From assembly GCA_037074615.1 (NCBI GenBank), contig CM073545.1, positions 10,806,001-10,870,000 of the forward strand: a stretch of DNA of 64,000 bases. Direction: 5' to 3'. A program made the translations under genes and the position numbers. The notes under the pieces were generated by a model that worked only from the letters and a program-made list of their open reading frames with translations, ran no database searches and had not been told where the DNA came from. Shown piece by piece: positions 48,092 through 59,882 of the stretch; position 1 is the first letter of the stretch; each line of letters opens with the position of its first letter. The stretch is from Leucaena leucocephala. Lineage: Eukaryota; Streptophyta; Magnoliopsida; Fabales; Fabaceae.

Positions 48092-48377
48092 CTCCTTCCA
48101 GTCCCTATTATAAGGGCTTCTAGACGGAATGAGTGCTCCTTATTATATACAAGTCACCAAATGGGTTATTAATTACATCTTTTTTAAATTGCCCCTATTT
48201 AAAGTTTGATGCACTTTTCTTTTTCCGTGTTTCAAGATGTAATTCATGGTTTTAAATATAGGTAGATTTGAATTTTTATTTTTTTTTAACTTTCAAAGAA
48301 ATCTGTTGACTTTTAACCACCTTTACTTGGTTTTAGAGAGACTGTTGGAATTGCCCTATAATAGGGACCGGATGGAG
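48092..48377. repeat. Second Stowaway MITE, 286 bp
   Basis: Ends CTCCTTCCAGTCCCTATTAT and the complement of CTCCATCCGGTCCCTATTAT. TA follows on the right (48378-48379); on the left the base pair before the end reads TG, a likely changed TA. Confidence 0.8.
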
Positions 48378-49113
48378 TATCTTTTAAAGACTGAAGTATC
48401 ATTTAGCATTTTGTGTGAATATGATTGGTCAAGGAACTAACTAAATCATTCGTGCCATGTATATATAGAGGAGGAAAACCGAGGACTCAGCTGTTAGCAT
48501 GGAATGCATCACGCCTTGTAGAAATTACAATTGGGAAAGTCCCAGTCCAGTATAATTGTGCTATACGATATAGGATAACTGTTATCATCTCTTCTATTTG
48601 TCTTATGATAGATGGGAAGAGGGTCTAGTATCAAAGCTCTTGTAGAAAAAAATCGCGTTGTAATTCTGATTCTTTAGGCTACATGAGTTATAACTAGGAA
48701 ACATGTTTGTTGCAAATTGTTCATATCCCATATTTCCATTTGATTTTCGCTTTCTTTTTGTTCTTCCCAACACATTCAAATTGTCGATTGCATGCAGGGT
48801 GTGGTTCTTGTATAATGACCGTATCTTCCCTCTAGTGATGAGCCTCTTTAGTAGGAAAAGATTAATTTAAAACATGGTTTGAGTTCGTTGATGGATTATG
48901 AACACATAGGGCCTGTCAGTTTGTGGTGTTTGGCGGTGGTTTCGGTTGGTGATAGTGGGGGTTGTGGATGGTGGGGGTGGCAGAGGTAGGAAATAATAGA
49001 TAGCGTGCTTGAAAAAAAAATATAAAATTAAGATTTTAAAATGAGTTTTGACCTAAATTTTAGTTTGAATTTTTTTTTTTTTAACAAAATTAAGATTTTG
49101 GATAAGATACTGA

Positions 49114-49529
49114 GTGTGTGTTTGGTATGTGGGTTGAAGAATCGATTTTTTTTTAAACCATAGTTTTGTTATTTTTATTGCAAACAACTATTTTGGCTAA
49201 AAAATTATTTTTTATCACAAACTATGGTTTCATGCTCACAAAATCATGGTTTTAAGAATCTGGCATCTTTTAGTTTTTTACTGTGGAGGTGATAACGTCA
49301 GTGGTGTATTGTCTTTTTTTTTTAAATATATCCGTCAGTGGTGTACATGTACTATTTTTTAATAGGTTATAAAAAAATAAAAAAATTGTAAATAAAATTT
49401 ATAACTTATATAATTATCATATTTACTAATATAAAAAAGTAATTCTACTACTAATTATCTAAATATCTATTCTTTTTAAAATCTATTCTTCTCAGAAACT
49501 ATTCTCCAAAAGCTATTCCAAACACACCC
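49114..49529. repeat. Tourist-like MITE, 416 bp
   Basis: Ends GTGTGTGTTTGG and CCAAACACACCC, flanked by TGA on both sides (49111-49113, 49530-49532). The right subterminal part (ATTCTCCAAAAGCTATTCC) is the complement of text in the MITE of the SUN intron, so both belong to one family. Confidence 0.7.
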
Positions 49530-49905
49530 TGAGACTATCTAATTATTATTTTATTTTTATTTTTTTTACATCATTTCTTCTCTCTCCTCTCTTCTCCACC
49601 TTTTCTCTTCTTTCTTCTCTATCATCTCTCTTCTCTCTTCTCTACTCTCTTTCATCTCTTCTATTTTTAATAAAATTATATCCTTTCTAATAAGTTTTTA
49701 ATTACAAAAGTTATTCTTGTAATAATTATTTAAATATTAATTTATTCAGAATCATTTTTTTTCATAAATTTTTTTTCAAAAAAATTTTTCTAAAAATTAT
49801 CTAAAAGTTTTTTTTATAAGTCCTTTCTAAATTCTTATATAAATAGACCCATAATAATCAGGACCAAATGACAATAAAAATAGAGAAGGGGCAAAAACTT
49901 ACGAT

Positions 49906-50270
49906 TGGTAGATGGAAGAGGTTTTTATAAAAATAGAAGTAAAAATAAAATTAGACTAAAAATATATTTTAAAAATTTGTTTAGTACGATAAGAATGAGT
50001 ATGTAATTGATGTATATTTTTCTGTATAACTTAGAGTAAAATTGTCTAAAATATTTTTTTATAACTTAGGAAGGATTAAAGTTGTCTAAAAATTTTAGAA
50101 CTTGGGGTAAAATTGTCTAAAATATTTTACTTTCACTTCTATTATCTCATTTTCTAACTTTTTTTTTGTAGAACTGAAATAATCAAAAATATTAAAAATA
50201 AAAATAAAAATAACTTCCATTATATTAAACAAGGGTCTACTTCCCTACTTCTGTTATACTAAACATACCC
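49906..50270. repeat. hAT-like MITE, second copy
   Basis: Same order of motifs as at 13811-14190: GATGGAAGAG, TGTTTAGTACGATAAG, GTATAACTTAGAGTAAAAT, then an ACTTCTGTTATACTAAACAT end. The arms pair imperfectly. TSD not assigned. Confidence 0.6.
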
Positions 50271-50829
50271 TTAAAGTTGTTCTTGCCTTTTATCTTAGTA
50301 ATTAAACCAAGGACGTAAACAAGTTTGAGAATAAATAAATAGAAAATCTATCTGGTTTTGGAGTTAGGTCCCGTATTTTTTGAAAAAATCTAATCAAACT
50401 TGCCCTAAATCATTCGATTCCTTGAAAAATTTGAAATCAAACAAAAAAAATGCACGAGGGGAGATAAAAATTAAAAAGGAAGTGGTAAGTACAGGAGAAT
50501 GAAAGGTAAGATAAAGATCACTTAAGGCTTATTTGGTCCAAAGAATGTATTTTGATGGAAAAGAAGTGAATGGAATAAAAAAATTCTGAGAATAAAAAAT
50601 TTCAGAGTACACGTTTAATAGATATGGGCAAGAAAAATGGTTTGATGAAAAATTTATGTTTAATAGGTTAAAAATGATAGTAAAATAGGTTGAAAAAAGA
50701 TACACATGACTATATTGTTTATTAACCATATTTATATTTTAATTTAAAAATCAAAATATTTAAAAACTCAATAATTTAGAAAAAATAAAATGAATAAAAC
50801 TAAATTATAATTTAGATATATAAATATAA
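50271..50829. other. Intergenic, no gene recognised
   Basis: AT-rich; a GCTTATTTGGTCC end near 50527 may belong to another decayed MITE. Confidence 0.35.
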
Positions 50830-51820
50830 GGGAAAATGTCACCAAAAAGAACTTTAAAAATACAAAAGGATAAATTGGGTACTTGAATATCAATAATCCC
50901 TATAACATGGGAGATCCCAAAATAAGATTTTGAAATTTAAGCAAAAAGTTCTAAATGCCCCTCGATTTTTAAGAAAAAAGAAAAAGAAAGTTCACCACCC
51001 CCACCCACAGTCGGCTGTGGCCGGCAAGAGGTTGTGAACTTTAGTTTTTAAATGAAAGGGCATTTATGACTTTTTACTTGAATTTCGAAAATACCATTTT
51101 GGGATCTCACATGTTATAGGGATTATTGAAATTCAAGTACCCGGAGAGAGAAGCTCTGCCTTCTCTCAAAAAACTGTTCATCTCTCTTTCTCCGGAGACC
51201 TTGTATTCCTGAGCAGCGCTTCTCTAGAGCTCTGTGGCGTCGCCTGACGCTTTCTTTGCTCTTCATCTGTTGCCTCTTAGTTTCAAAGCCCCTTCTCTGT
51301 CTCTTCACTTATTCGGGTTTTTCGTCTCTTGATTCACTTGTGAAGAGAAATCCTCTTGCTCTCTTTTCTGGTTCCTTTTTTCATGCCCCATTGTTTTGGT
51401 GTTTCCCGTTGTTCTTCTCACCCCTTTTCTCCCTTGCTTCTTCTCTGTGCTTCATTTGTTTTGTTTTTCTCACATCGCTCAGTTCTCTACGTCCTCAGAT
51501 TTGGGTCGTCTCCGCTGATTTCTCAGATCTACATATAGTTTCCTTTATTTTTCTGTTCCGGTTCATCGCTTTTCTATTCGTCATCTTATCCACCTTAATG
51601 ATAAACCCTTTCTCTTTCTCTCATCCGATTCACCATCCCTTCCAACATCCCTGCTTCTACAGCTGCCTCTGCCCTTTTCCGCCGTCGTCTTTTCTCTTTC
51701 CCCAAATTTTACTGCTTTACCTTTTCTCTTATCACCTTCCAAATTCTTATTATAAAAAAAATTATACATTACTCTGACCTTCTTCTCCAAGAGTTCTGTC
51801 TCTTTTCTTATTCAACTATA

Positions 51821-54258
51821 TTGCTCCCTCAGGCAAATTCCAAAAATTTGAACTATTGTAGATGCCATTTTTTGTTTGCCAAGGTTCTTAATCGTCGACA
51901 AATTCATGTTAGTAAGCTCCAATCGCTCGTCAATTTGCACTGGCGTCTTCAAGATCGGACCTTTATTGTTCAACAACATGGGAATCATTTCGTTATTCAC
52001 TTCCACAACTCGCAAGATTGCTCTTTTATTCTTGAACATGGCCTCTGGTTGCTTCAAGGTTTTTCTGTTGCTGTTTTTGCATGGGGCGTAGGATAAATTT
52101 CTATTTTATCCTCTAATTTCCTATCCATATTTCAAAAATTTTATCATATTTAATAAATATTATTATAATAATTAAGTCTATTGTGTTTTAATTAATTATA
52201 TAAATTAAATAATTAAAAATATTATTTTCATATATTTTATTATTTTATTATTATTTTAATTAAATTGATTTTTATAAATATATTTTACTTTTATATATAT
52301 TAAAAAATTATAAAAAATAAATAAATAATAAATAATATTTAAATCAACTACTACATAATTATATTGTATAAAAAATATTAATTAAGGAATTGTTAAATTG
52401 AAAAAATAAATTATAATATCTAATTAAAAGAATTAATATATTTCTAATAATATTATATTTTATTATATTAATTTATTTTTTTAATATAATATTATATTAT
52501 ATTGATTTAAAATTATTTAAAATAATTTAATAATAATTATCAATATTTAATATTTGAATTTAATTAAAGGATACTAAATAAACTTATTTTTTTATTAATT
52601 ATTTTATCTCTTTTATCTTATTATTTTTTATTTAAATTATTTATAGGATATTTGAGTTAAAAAAATTATCTCTGGATATATTAAAAAATATGACAGTTTT
52701 AAAGGATATTGAAGATAAATGAAGATTATCGTTATCTTTTGTAAAGTCAATTAGTAAAAATACCCATATCAATAAGAAGACGTAAAAGCCATAGCCTAAG
52801 GCTATATAAAGGACCACAAGTCTCCTCTGTTTAACACCAATCACCACTACCTTCACAATCTTTTTCTTCATCTTTTTCATAATGTCATCCATTTCTTTCT
52901 AAATTTTTAAGATGTAGTAGTTTGAATTCCTGTACTTTAAAGTAGGAGTTGAATAATTTTATCATTTGATCTTTTTTCTTTATGCAATTTTATGATTCCT
53001 TAGGTTTAAGTTTTAAGATTTGTATATGTTAAATCTAGGATTTCAGTTGAAACATCTATATGATCAAACCCTTATGATTTATTATTTCAATTTATGATTT
53101 GATATTTTTTTATTTAACATCTTTGGTTTCCTTTTATAATTATTCATATTAGGTTCACATGTTTAATTATAGAGTTTTCGGTTGGATATCCATGTCAGAG
53201 GAACAAATTATTTATTGTTTAATTTATCATATGTTAATTGGAGCTTTCAAATAATTATTCTTGATATAGTATGCTAGATCTAGGTATAATTATGGATTTT
53301 ATAATTATAACTATGACAATTGTCTAGAGTTATGTATGATAGAGACTTAATATATATAATTATTATAACTCCAATATATTATTGAATGATGATAGCTACA
53401 CATCAATCATTTAGAGCACTTATCTTATTAATAATATCTTTCTATACTATTATTTTTATTTTATTTTATTTTTATTATTATTTTTTTTTATTTTTTAAAA
53501 ATTATTAATTAAATTCTTTTCTACTATTTTTCTTTCTCAATTTTAGTAATTTAGAGTCAGAGAGAATACAACTTTGATTGACTTGTATATACATAAAAAT
53601 TAATTTAATAATTAAGCACTAACATTAATCTTTGGATACAAGTGTTGAATCTTCCTTTCGATTATTATACTTTGGAGGTTGCACAATTAGTTAGGTTGTT
53701 TGGTTCGTTCGTGGGTTACGACTCTAGTTCACTGTTGCATCTCAGAGGTCTTTGCATTAAGGTTTCGCTTCCTGGACAGATTCGACTCTCGAAGGTGTTT
53801 GATCTTTAGCTAAGCTCGGGAAAAAGGATTCAGCTTTCCTTTCTTCTTGAGCATGCTAATCCGATCTGTTTTAGTTGTGGAGGTGTTGGATTTCACAATG
53901 ACCTCTGTTGTATGGCACTGAGGAATGATCGTGGCCTCTTTCAGTATGTGGGTACCAAATCGGGCAATATGTCTCTATTTCAGGATCCCGTTATATTTCT
54001 CGTACGGATATTGGGTTGAAATTTTGGTCCTCTTACTCTAATGTGCATCTGTATAAGGACATGCCTTCTCAAACTCAATCCCCCTCTTCTTCAATTCAAT
54101 CATCGACCTCTCTGGTTTCACCGATTAGTGATTCAAGTACTGCTTCTTGTGCTAAAGATTCTTCAGTCCAACCCAAGCCTTTCACGATTCCTACAACATT
54201 GATGAAGAAAAGAAAAATTGCTGCTGCTACTGAGACAATACGTGAAATGGAGAGTTAA
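51821..54258 (+). pseudogene. ORF1 of the non-autonomous LINE, interrupted
   Basis: The first part (51834-52095) reads FLFAKVLNRRQIHVSKL, LHWRLQDRTFIVQQHGNHF and LEHGLWLLQGFSVAVFAW, the DUF4283 pattern. The second part (53642 on) reads VLNLPFDYYTLEVAQLV and the zinc knuckle CFSCGGVGFHNDLC (53867-53908), then a Ser/Thr-rich tail ending at TAA 54256. A TAG at 53806 and a frame change at the insert show that it is dead. The layout equals that of the LINE ORF1 at 33410. Confidence 0.75.
52096..53633. mobile_element. AT-rich insertion of unknown class inside ORF1
   Basis: GGATA occurs at both borders (52091-52095, 53634-53638), fitting a 5-bp duplication. The ends are AAATTTCTATTT and ATTAATCTTT, not TG...CA. 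Inside is a promoter-like CTATATAAAGG (about 52801), then a CT-rich leader-like stretch (52825-52890). No coding region recognised. Possibly a decayed LTR-type element; class uncertain. Confidence 0.5.
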
Positions 54259-55329
54259 GTCAAATCTTTGCACTTTTGAGAAAGTTCTTAAAACTTGCCC
54301 GTCTGATTCTGGATGAGACCAACTTAACTCTTCCAATTTAGGTATTCTGAGTTGTCATGAGGATACTAATGATACTTGCCTTGAGAAGGATTGTTTTACT
54401 GATTTTGGTGAAGGAAAGCATACAACCCCTGAGAAGTCTTTGCTGGCCATTAATAGAAAGAGAAAGTGTTGTTTTTTCAACGATGATCAGATATCCTTGG
54501 GGGAGCTTACCGAGATTGGTGATGTTAGAGGCTCTTTGGATGAGCCTCATGATCTTGTGCTCGGTTCGTGCGGAGCTTCTGCCTAAAAGCTCCGCAAACT
54601 AATATCAAGGACCTCTAAGTTCATTAACAGCCACTTAGAGGTCCATCATGCAGTGTTGTTAACTTATGCCTTTTGTTGTGCTTTTCTTTTCCATTTGTTT
54701 TGTTGCTGTTGTTGTCAGGTATCTCAAAGTCCGACTTGTTGCTTTGTCGAATACACTTGCTTTCTTCTGTTGCATCTGATTTCGCTGTTCGGGCTTTGGT
54801 TCTAGTTCTTGAATTGTGCTGCTGTTGGTTCATCTTGGCTTTTCTGCCATGTTTTCCGCATCTGGCTTATGAAGCCAGTAGCTTTGTGAGTGTCCTACGG
54901 GATACCCATGCCTTTAGTGTCATATTTGGATGGCTTTTACTCTTGTCTGTCTTTGGCGTTATGAGTACTTATGGTCGTCTCCTTCTATCTTGGCATCGCC
55001 TTCCAAGCTCTCATTATCTTGGTAGGAGTAGCATATTTCAATTAACAGTGTCTACGTGATGCTTTTTTTTCGAGTCCTTTGTTTCTGTGTGGGTTATTGT
55101 CATATTTCATTTTGAAATTTATGCTTTAGTATTCTTATCCTCTAGTTTAGGGTTTGTGTTTCCACTTATTCTGTATCACGAGTCTCAGGGTTTAGTAGTT
55201 TATAATGGGTTAGTCATGTATTGGTCATTTTATTTTTAATAAAATTGTCTTTTTATTAAAAAGAAAAAAGAAATTCAAGTACCCAATTAAAGTTTGTTTG
55301 TGTGTGTCATTTTTCCTAAATATAAAAAT

Positions 55330-56080
55330 TCAATATAAAATGTTTATGGTGATATAACTTTCTCAATTTAAATCTTGGGCAAATCACCTAACATTAGAGA
55401 AAGCTCCGTGAGTCTAAAATCTATGCAACAAGACCAATCCAAAAATTTGAAAATCATATCTATTATATGGAAGCACCATATTTCGAAAGTCATATCTATA
55501 TTATATGGAAACATTTTTAATTATAACTTGTCATTGAAAAGCTTGTTGAGTCTATTTTGATATGAAAAAAGTTTCCCTTCAAAATTATTTCTAGTCTGTG
55601 AGATATTGTAATAACATTAATCTAAAATGTTTCTGACATTTGCTCACTGTTTTAATTATAACTTAAAAAAACAATTTTTTTAATGGATTTCATTTCATTT
55701 CTGATTTAAAGAGCTTTTCAATGATAGGTTTTTCACCCAATTTGAATTTATATTAAAAAATTTATATCTATTCAAAATTACAGCAATGGAGTCTATTTTT
55801 GAATATGCTCAAATTCGAATTTAACACTTGAATTAGAATTTGTTGAGGTGAAAACGCTCAAGGAAACTGCTGAAATTTGAATTTAACACTTAAATTCGAA
55901 TTTCAGCGGTCCTTCTACACATTTTCAGGTAAAAAATTTAAATGTAAGTGTTAAATTTGAATTTGAGCAGACCATTCAGATTTCAATGTTATAAATTCCG
56001 TAACACATAACTTTCTCAATTTAAATTCAAATTGGGTGAATAGTCTACCATTAGAAAGCTTTGAGTTCAAGGGCAAATTC
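55330..56080. repeat. Cluster of direct and inverted repeats
   Basis: The block ATAACTTTCTCAATTTAAAT occurs at 55353 and 56006 with similar following text, and an inverted relative (AATGATAGGTTTTTCACCC) at about 55720. TTCGAATTTAACACTTGAATT-type units recur three times at 55810-55970 in both orientations. No coding content. Probably a decayed foldback element. Confidence 0.5.
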
Positions 56081-57395
56081 GAGTTTGTCTCCTTGTTTAT
56101 TTAATTATCTCTGTTTGGCCTTGTTTTTCAAATCCGGAACAAAGCATAAACAAAATAAATGGCATTTGTGTCTTCAAGCTTAGCTAATGACGACGAATGT
56201 TAGCAATAAAATTCTTTACCCTTTGACTGATATCGTTGTCGTCTTTCTCATCCCACCCATTATAATAACTCCTTCTTTTTCTTCTTCCTATTCTTTTCCT
56301 TTCAGAACCATGGAACCTCATGAACTAATCCATTAGTTAAGCTTCTCCATCTCTGTCACTTTGAGTTCGTTTAACGTCCTACACTGTAATGAAATTGCCT
56401 GTAAAAAACTAACATCTTCTTCACAGTGACCTTGGATTGTCTCCTTAGATGTTGCTGCTACTGAAGTGTACATAATGAGGAAGAAAGATTTGAGGTTTTT
56501 GTAAGAATGTACGTTGCATGTGAGATTCTTCAAGCTTCCAATACGTCAGATAAAGAGTTTTTTTATTTACATTTAAGAGATAAATTCGTCTTTTGCATTT
56601 TCCATTGGGCGACTGAAAATGGGTTCCCACCAAAATGGGTGGGAATCGATCTTCCCGTAAGGGAAAATCTCCTGCCGCTAGAAATTGAGTTCTCGAAAAA
56701 TTATGCTGCCAAACATGTCTCACCGTAGAAAATCAGGATTTTACTTTTCCTTCCCCACAATACCAAAGGGGCCCTTAATGTAATTCATATGGTTATACTT
56801 TACTCTTAATATATAATGGACAAAAGTGGACATTTTTTTCTCTAATCACCCCTTAATTTTATAGAACATTTTTTCAATCTATCTTACACTAACACTGTTA
56901 ATCTCAAATCTCAAATGATGATTTTTTGTTAATCATTATTATTTTAAAAAATTAAGATTAAACTTAATATTTCAGTATTTGTAAATGTTTCAACATTTAA
57001 AATTTCATTGTTAACATTTTTTTATTAATAAAACTAATAGTGTTAGGGTTAATGGACTAAAAAGATACTTTATAAAATTAAGATATCAAAATGAAACTTT
57101 ATATGATAAAAGATCATTGCTAATTATATAAGCACACCGAAAATTTTAAAATAAATTGATAAAAAACATGTCATATGATAGATATAGCAGTAGTAACTTC
57201 TGATCTTACCCTCATTTTCCTCTCTATAGAACACGGTGAAGTTTCATCAAGTGGACTTTTTCCTAATTTGTACACCTACCTTATAGTGGATCGAAATCAT
57301 GAAGCTAAGAAGAAAATGGAAAAAAAAAACTATATGGTGAAAGTTTACGAATTATCTTATAACTCATTTTATGTTAATTAAGGGAATTAGTTTTG
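56081..57395. other. Unassigned stretch with possible exon debris
   Basis: On the minus strand 56533-56333 contains AISLQCRTLNELKVTEMEKL after an acceptor-like TTTTTTACAG and just before a stop. It could be a last-exon remnant, but I recognise no family. The rest is AT-rich. Confidence 0.25.
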
Positions 57396-57420
57396 CATTC
57401 ATATGATCTTCATATGAATG
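57396..57420. repeat. Perfect palindrome
   Basis: CATTCATATGA and TCATATGAATG flank a 3-base centre: 11-bp perfect arms. Confidence 0.7.
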
Positions 57421-58100
57421 TGTTAGAAAATAATAAAAGGAGAGAATCTGAAAGTCAATAGGTTACTAGAACTTAAGTTGTGATTGCATAATAGTGCCAG
57501 TGCACCACACAAGAGAAAAATTAAGAAGAGGAGAAGAGATAAACAGATGATTTGATAGCTGGGGTGCCTTTCAACTGTAGCTGGAACCCTCTATTTATTT
57601 TATAGTAGTGGCCAGGGATATATTAAAAACAAAAAATATCCCACTAGTTGATAGAATTCCCCTAGAATTTCAACTAAGAGAATCACACATTCTTTATCCT
57701 AATTAAATAAATAATAAAATATCTGAACTTAAATTTAAACTCATTTAAATATTCAGATATTTATAATATCAGGTTGTTTATAATATAAATTAAATCACTC
57801 ATTCAATTTATATTATATATAATTAGGTTGATGAGCTAATTAAGTAATCTAACCAATTGATGGTTATCCGATATTACCTTTTATTATTTAATTAATGGTT
57901 GTTTAATTGGGAAGCTAACTTGTTCCCCAATCAAGTAGTCCGGCCCATCAAAGGTAGACTTAGACCCAAAAATCTAATAGAATGGATTGATCTATTGGAA
58001 GATTTCAGTTGGAACACAACAATGTGTCATAATTTGATCATTTTTTCTGCAGAAAAAGAATTGTTGAATGAAAATATTTTCAATAAGAAAACTGCCATTG
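57421..58100. other. Possible decayed LTR, antisense
   Basis: TGTTAGAAAA at 57420 resembles an LTR terminus and CTATTTATTTTATAG at about 57590 an antisense TATA region. No partner end or TSD found. Confidence 0.25.
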
Positions 58101-58109
58101 CCATATGTT

Positions 58110-59420
58110 TTAAAAAAAGACAAAATGATCATTAAAAACAAAAAAGCAAGTTATAAAGTCTTCAACAGAATTGTAAGAAATATAAATAAAAGAAGCATAA
58201 GAAAAGAAATTAATAGTAGGAAAATGAACAATAGAAAAAGAAAAGGACTGATGATCTTGGAGCAGGTTTGCAATATCTTCTATCACAACATTTGAGTTCA
58301 CAAAATTGAGATTCGAGGTTTTGATGATTGGTCTATTGATGGACCATGATTGAAAACAATCTCTGTTAATATGATTGTCAGTAATAAAATGTTTAATCCA
58401 AATGAGGGACAATCTCAAACACAAGTGATAGAAAGAAGGATTAACCAAATTTCTTTTGCTCCAAATAATTTGATGAATAATTGTACTGTTGTGACATATA
58501 TAACCATAACAGCCTTTGTATTGATGTCTACCATTTAGTTTATACAGGATGAGAATCCATCTCTTGACATTGAATTCACCTTCATCTGATATCTTTAACT
58601 CGCCCAAATCTCTTGTAAGAACATTTTGGTAGTTGTGCAACATTAGGTGCGAAAAGATAGAATTCTCATAATTTCATGAATCACTCTTGATGGATGTTTA
58701 ACTCATCCTTTATGTAATACTAGGTTGCATTTACTCCAGAGGTCATTGATGAGAATGATGATACCCTTAACTAGAATCTGTTCACTCTCACTATGGAGAT
58801 AATTTGAAATCATAATGAGAGAGGTTGTTTAACTGAATGGAAAAGCAACCATACTAAATTGATTTTGCATAATGGCAGGAAACCAATAGATGCTCAAGTG
58901 TCTCATTTTCATCACAACCAAATAAACAAGATCTAGAAACGAGTAGATGATGTTTTTGCAACATCTCATTGGCAGGGATTGCATCATTCAAGAATTTCCA
59001 TATGAAAATCAACTACTTGAATGGAAGAGAGATGTTCTAGAGAAACTTTCAGAAAGCGTCCACATGAGGAGTACTCTAAAATGCATTAGATGTATTAACC
59101 TAAAACTATCTTTGATCGAGTAATCTCTTGCTCAGTTGTCACTCCATAATAGCTTATCCAACAGAGTTAACTGACAATGGAATTTTAGAAATAGCTTCCT
59201 TGTAAAGGGTTGGGTATATAGCATTAATCAAAGGAAGGTTCCATGGGAGAGAGGTTTCCAAGGACATAGGACATGCAAAAGAAGATTTGAGACTTTGCTA
59301 ATTGAAGCAAGAGGATCAGATCCATCATGCATAGACGACCAAGAATGGTGGGTAAGAGAAATAGATGCTCCATTACCAACTTTCCATTTAAGCTGACTAG
59401 TAATGATATCTACACATTCT
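58110..59420 (-). pseudogene. Decayed L1-type LINE ORF2, carboxyl end
   Basis: The minus strand reads IWKFLNDAIPANEMLQKHHL then CLFGCDENETLEHLLVSC (about 59000-58880), the zinc-binding zf-RVT block. Further on, EDIANLLQDHQSFSFSIVHF (about 58270-58210) resembles the end of RNase H. Many stops and shifts. Neither ends nor TSD could be placed. Confidence 0.6.
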
Positions 59421-59877
59421 ATTAATCCCTTCCTAATCCAACAAGAATTATAAGGTTTTTTAACTAATTGTGATGAGGGGTCATGATAATGTATATTTTA
59501 TAATTAAATAATTGTATATTTTAGAGCATATTTGATTAAATCCTTGAATATTTTATACTTATTTAATTATCTTTTATATATTTCTCTCTTTGATTAATTA
59601 TAGGATATAAAGAAATATTGTAGTAAATTTTCTCATATCCTATTTTATTATGCAGAAAAGATGGGATTCAGTAGAGAAGAAGTTATCAAGTGAATATATA
59701 TATAAGGGAGCAAGATATGAAAAAAAATATGATATATATATTTAATGGTATAATTAAATACTTTAATGGTATAATGGTATAATTAAATACTTTAATATCA
59801 TTTTTCATATAATTAAATTGGAAATACCTTATGGATAACCTTCAATGCAGCAGCTAAATTCTGTATAATCAAAGATG
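59421..59877. other. AT-rich sequence with a small tandem duplication
   Basis: TGGTATAATTAAATACTTTAA is duplicated in tandem at 59746-59793. Nothing else recognised. Confidence 0.45.
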
Positions 59878-59882
59878 TCTGC

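Larger units (their letters stand above)
51143..55269 (+). mobile_element. Non-autonomous LINE with ORF1 only, 15-bp TSD
   Basis: GAAATTCAAGTACCC flanks the insertion on both sides (51128-51142, 55270-55284). It starts with a CT-rich leader (51143-51800), carries an ORF1 and ends with an L1-like tail (AATAAAATTGTC..TTATTAAAAAG, A-rich). No endonuclease, RT or RNase H can be found in 54260-55250, so ORF2 is absent. About 1.54 kb of it is a later AT-rich insert. Removing this leaves about 2.6 kb. Confidence 0.85.
50830..55316. mobile_element. Mutator-type foldback element (about 345 bp) split by a LINE
   Basis: The left end GGGAAAATGTCACC and the complement of the right end GGAAAAATGACACA are flanked by the exact 9-bp repeat TAAATATAA (50821-50829, 55317-55325), the Mutator hallmark. 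Long arms pair (GGGTACTTGAAT, CCCTATAACATG, GATCCCAAAAT with their complements). The element proper is 50830-51142 plus 55285-55316. The middle carries GTCGGCTGTGGCCGGC, a GC-rich palindrome-like core. Confidence 0.85.

Noticed and set aside
51256..51777. 173-codon frame rich in Ser, Phe and Leu
   Set aside because: Lies in the CT-rich leader of the ORF1-only LINE; composition is that of a pyrimidine tract.
58110..58643. Intact 177-codon gene on the minus strand
   Set aside because: It reads as the decayed RNase H end of a LINE with neighbouring zf-RVT remains.
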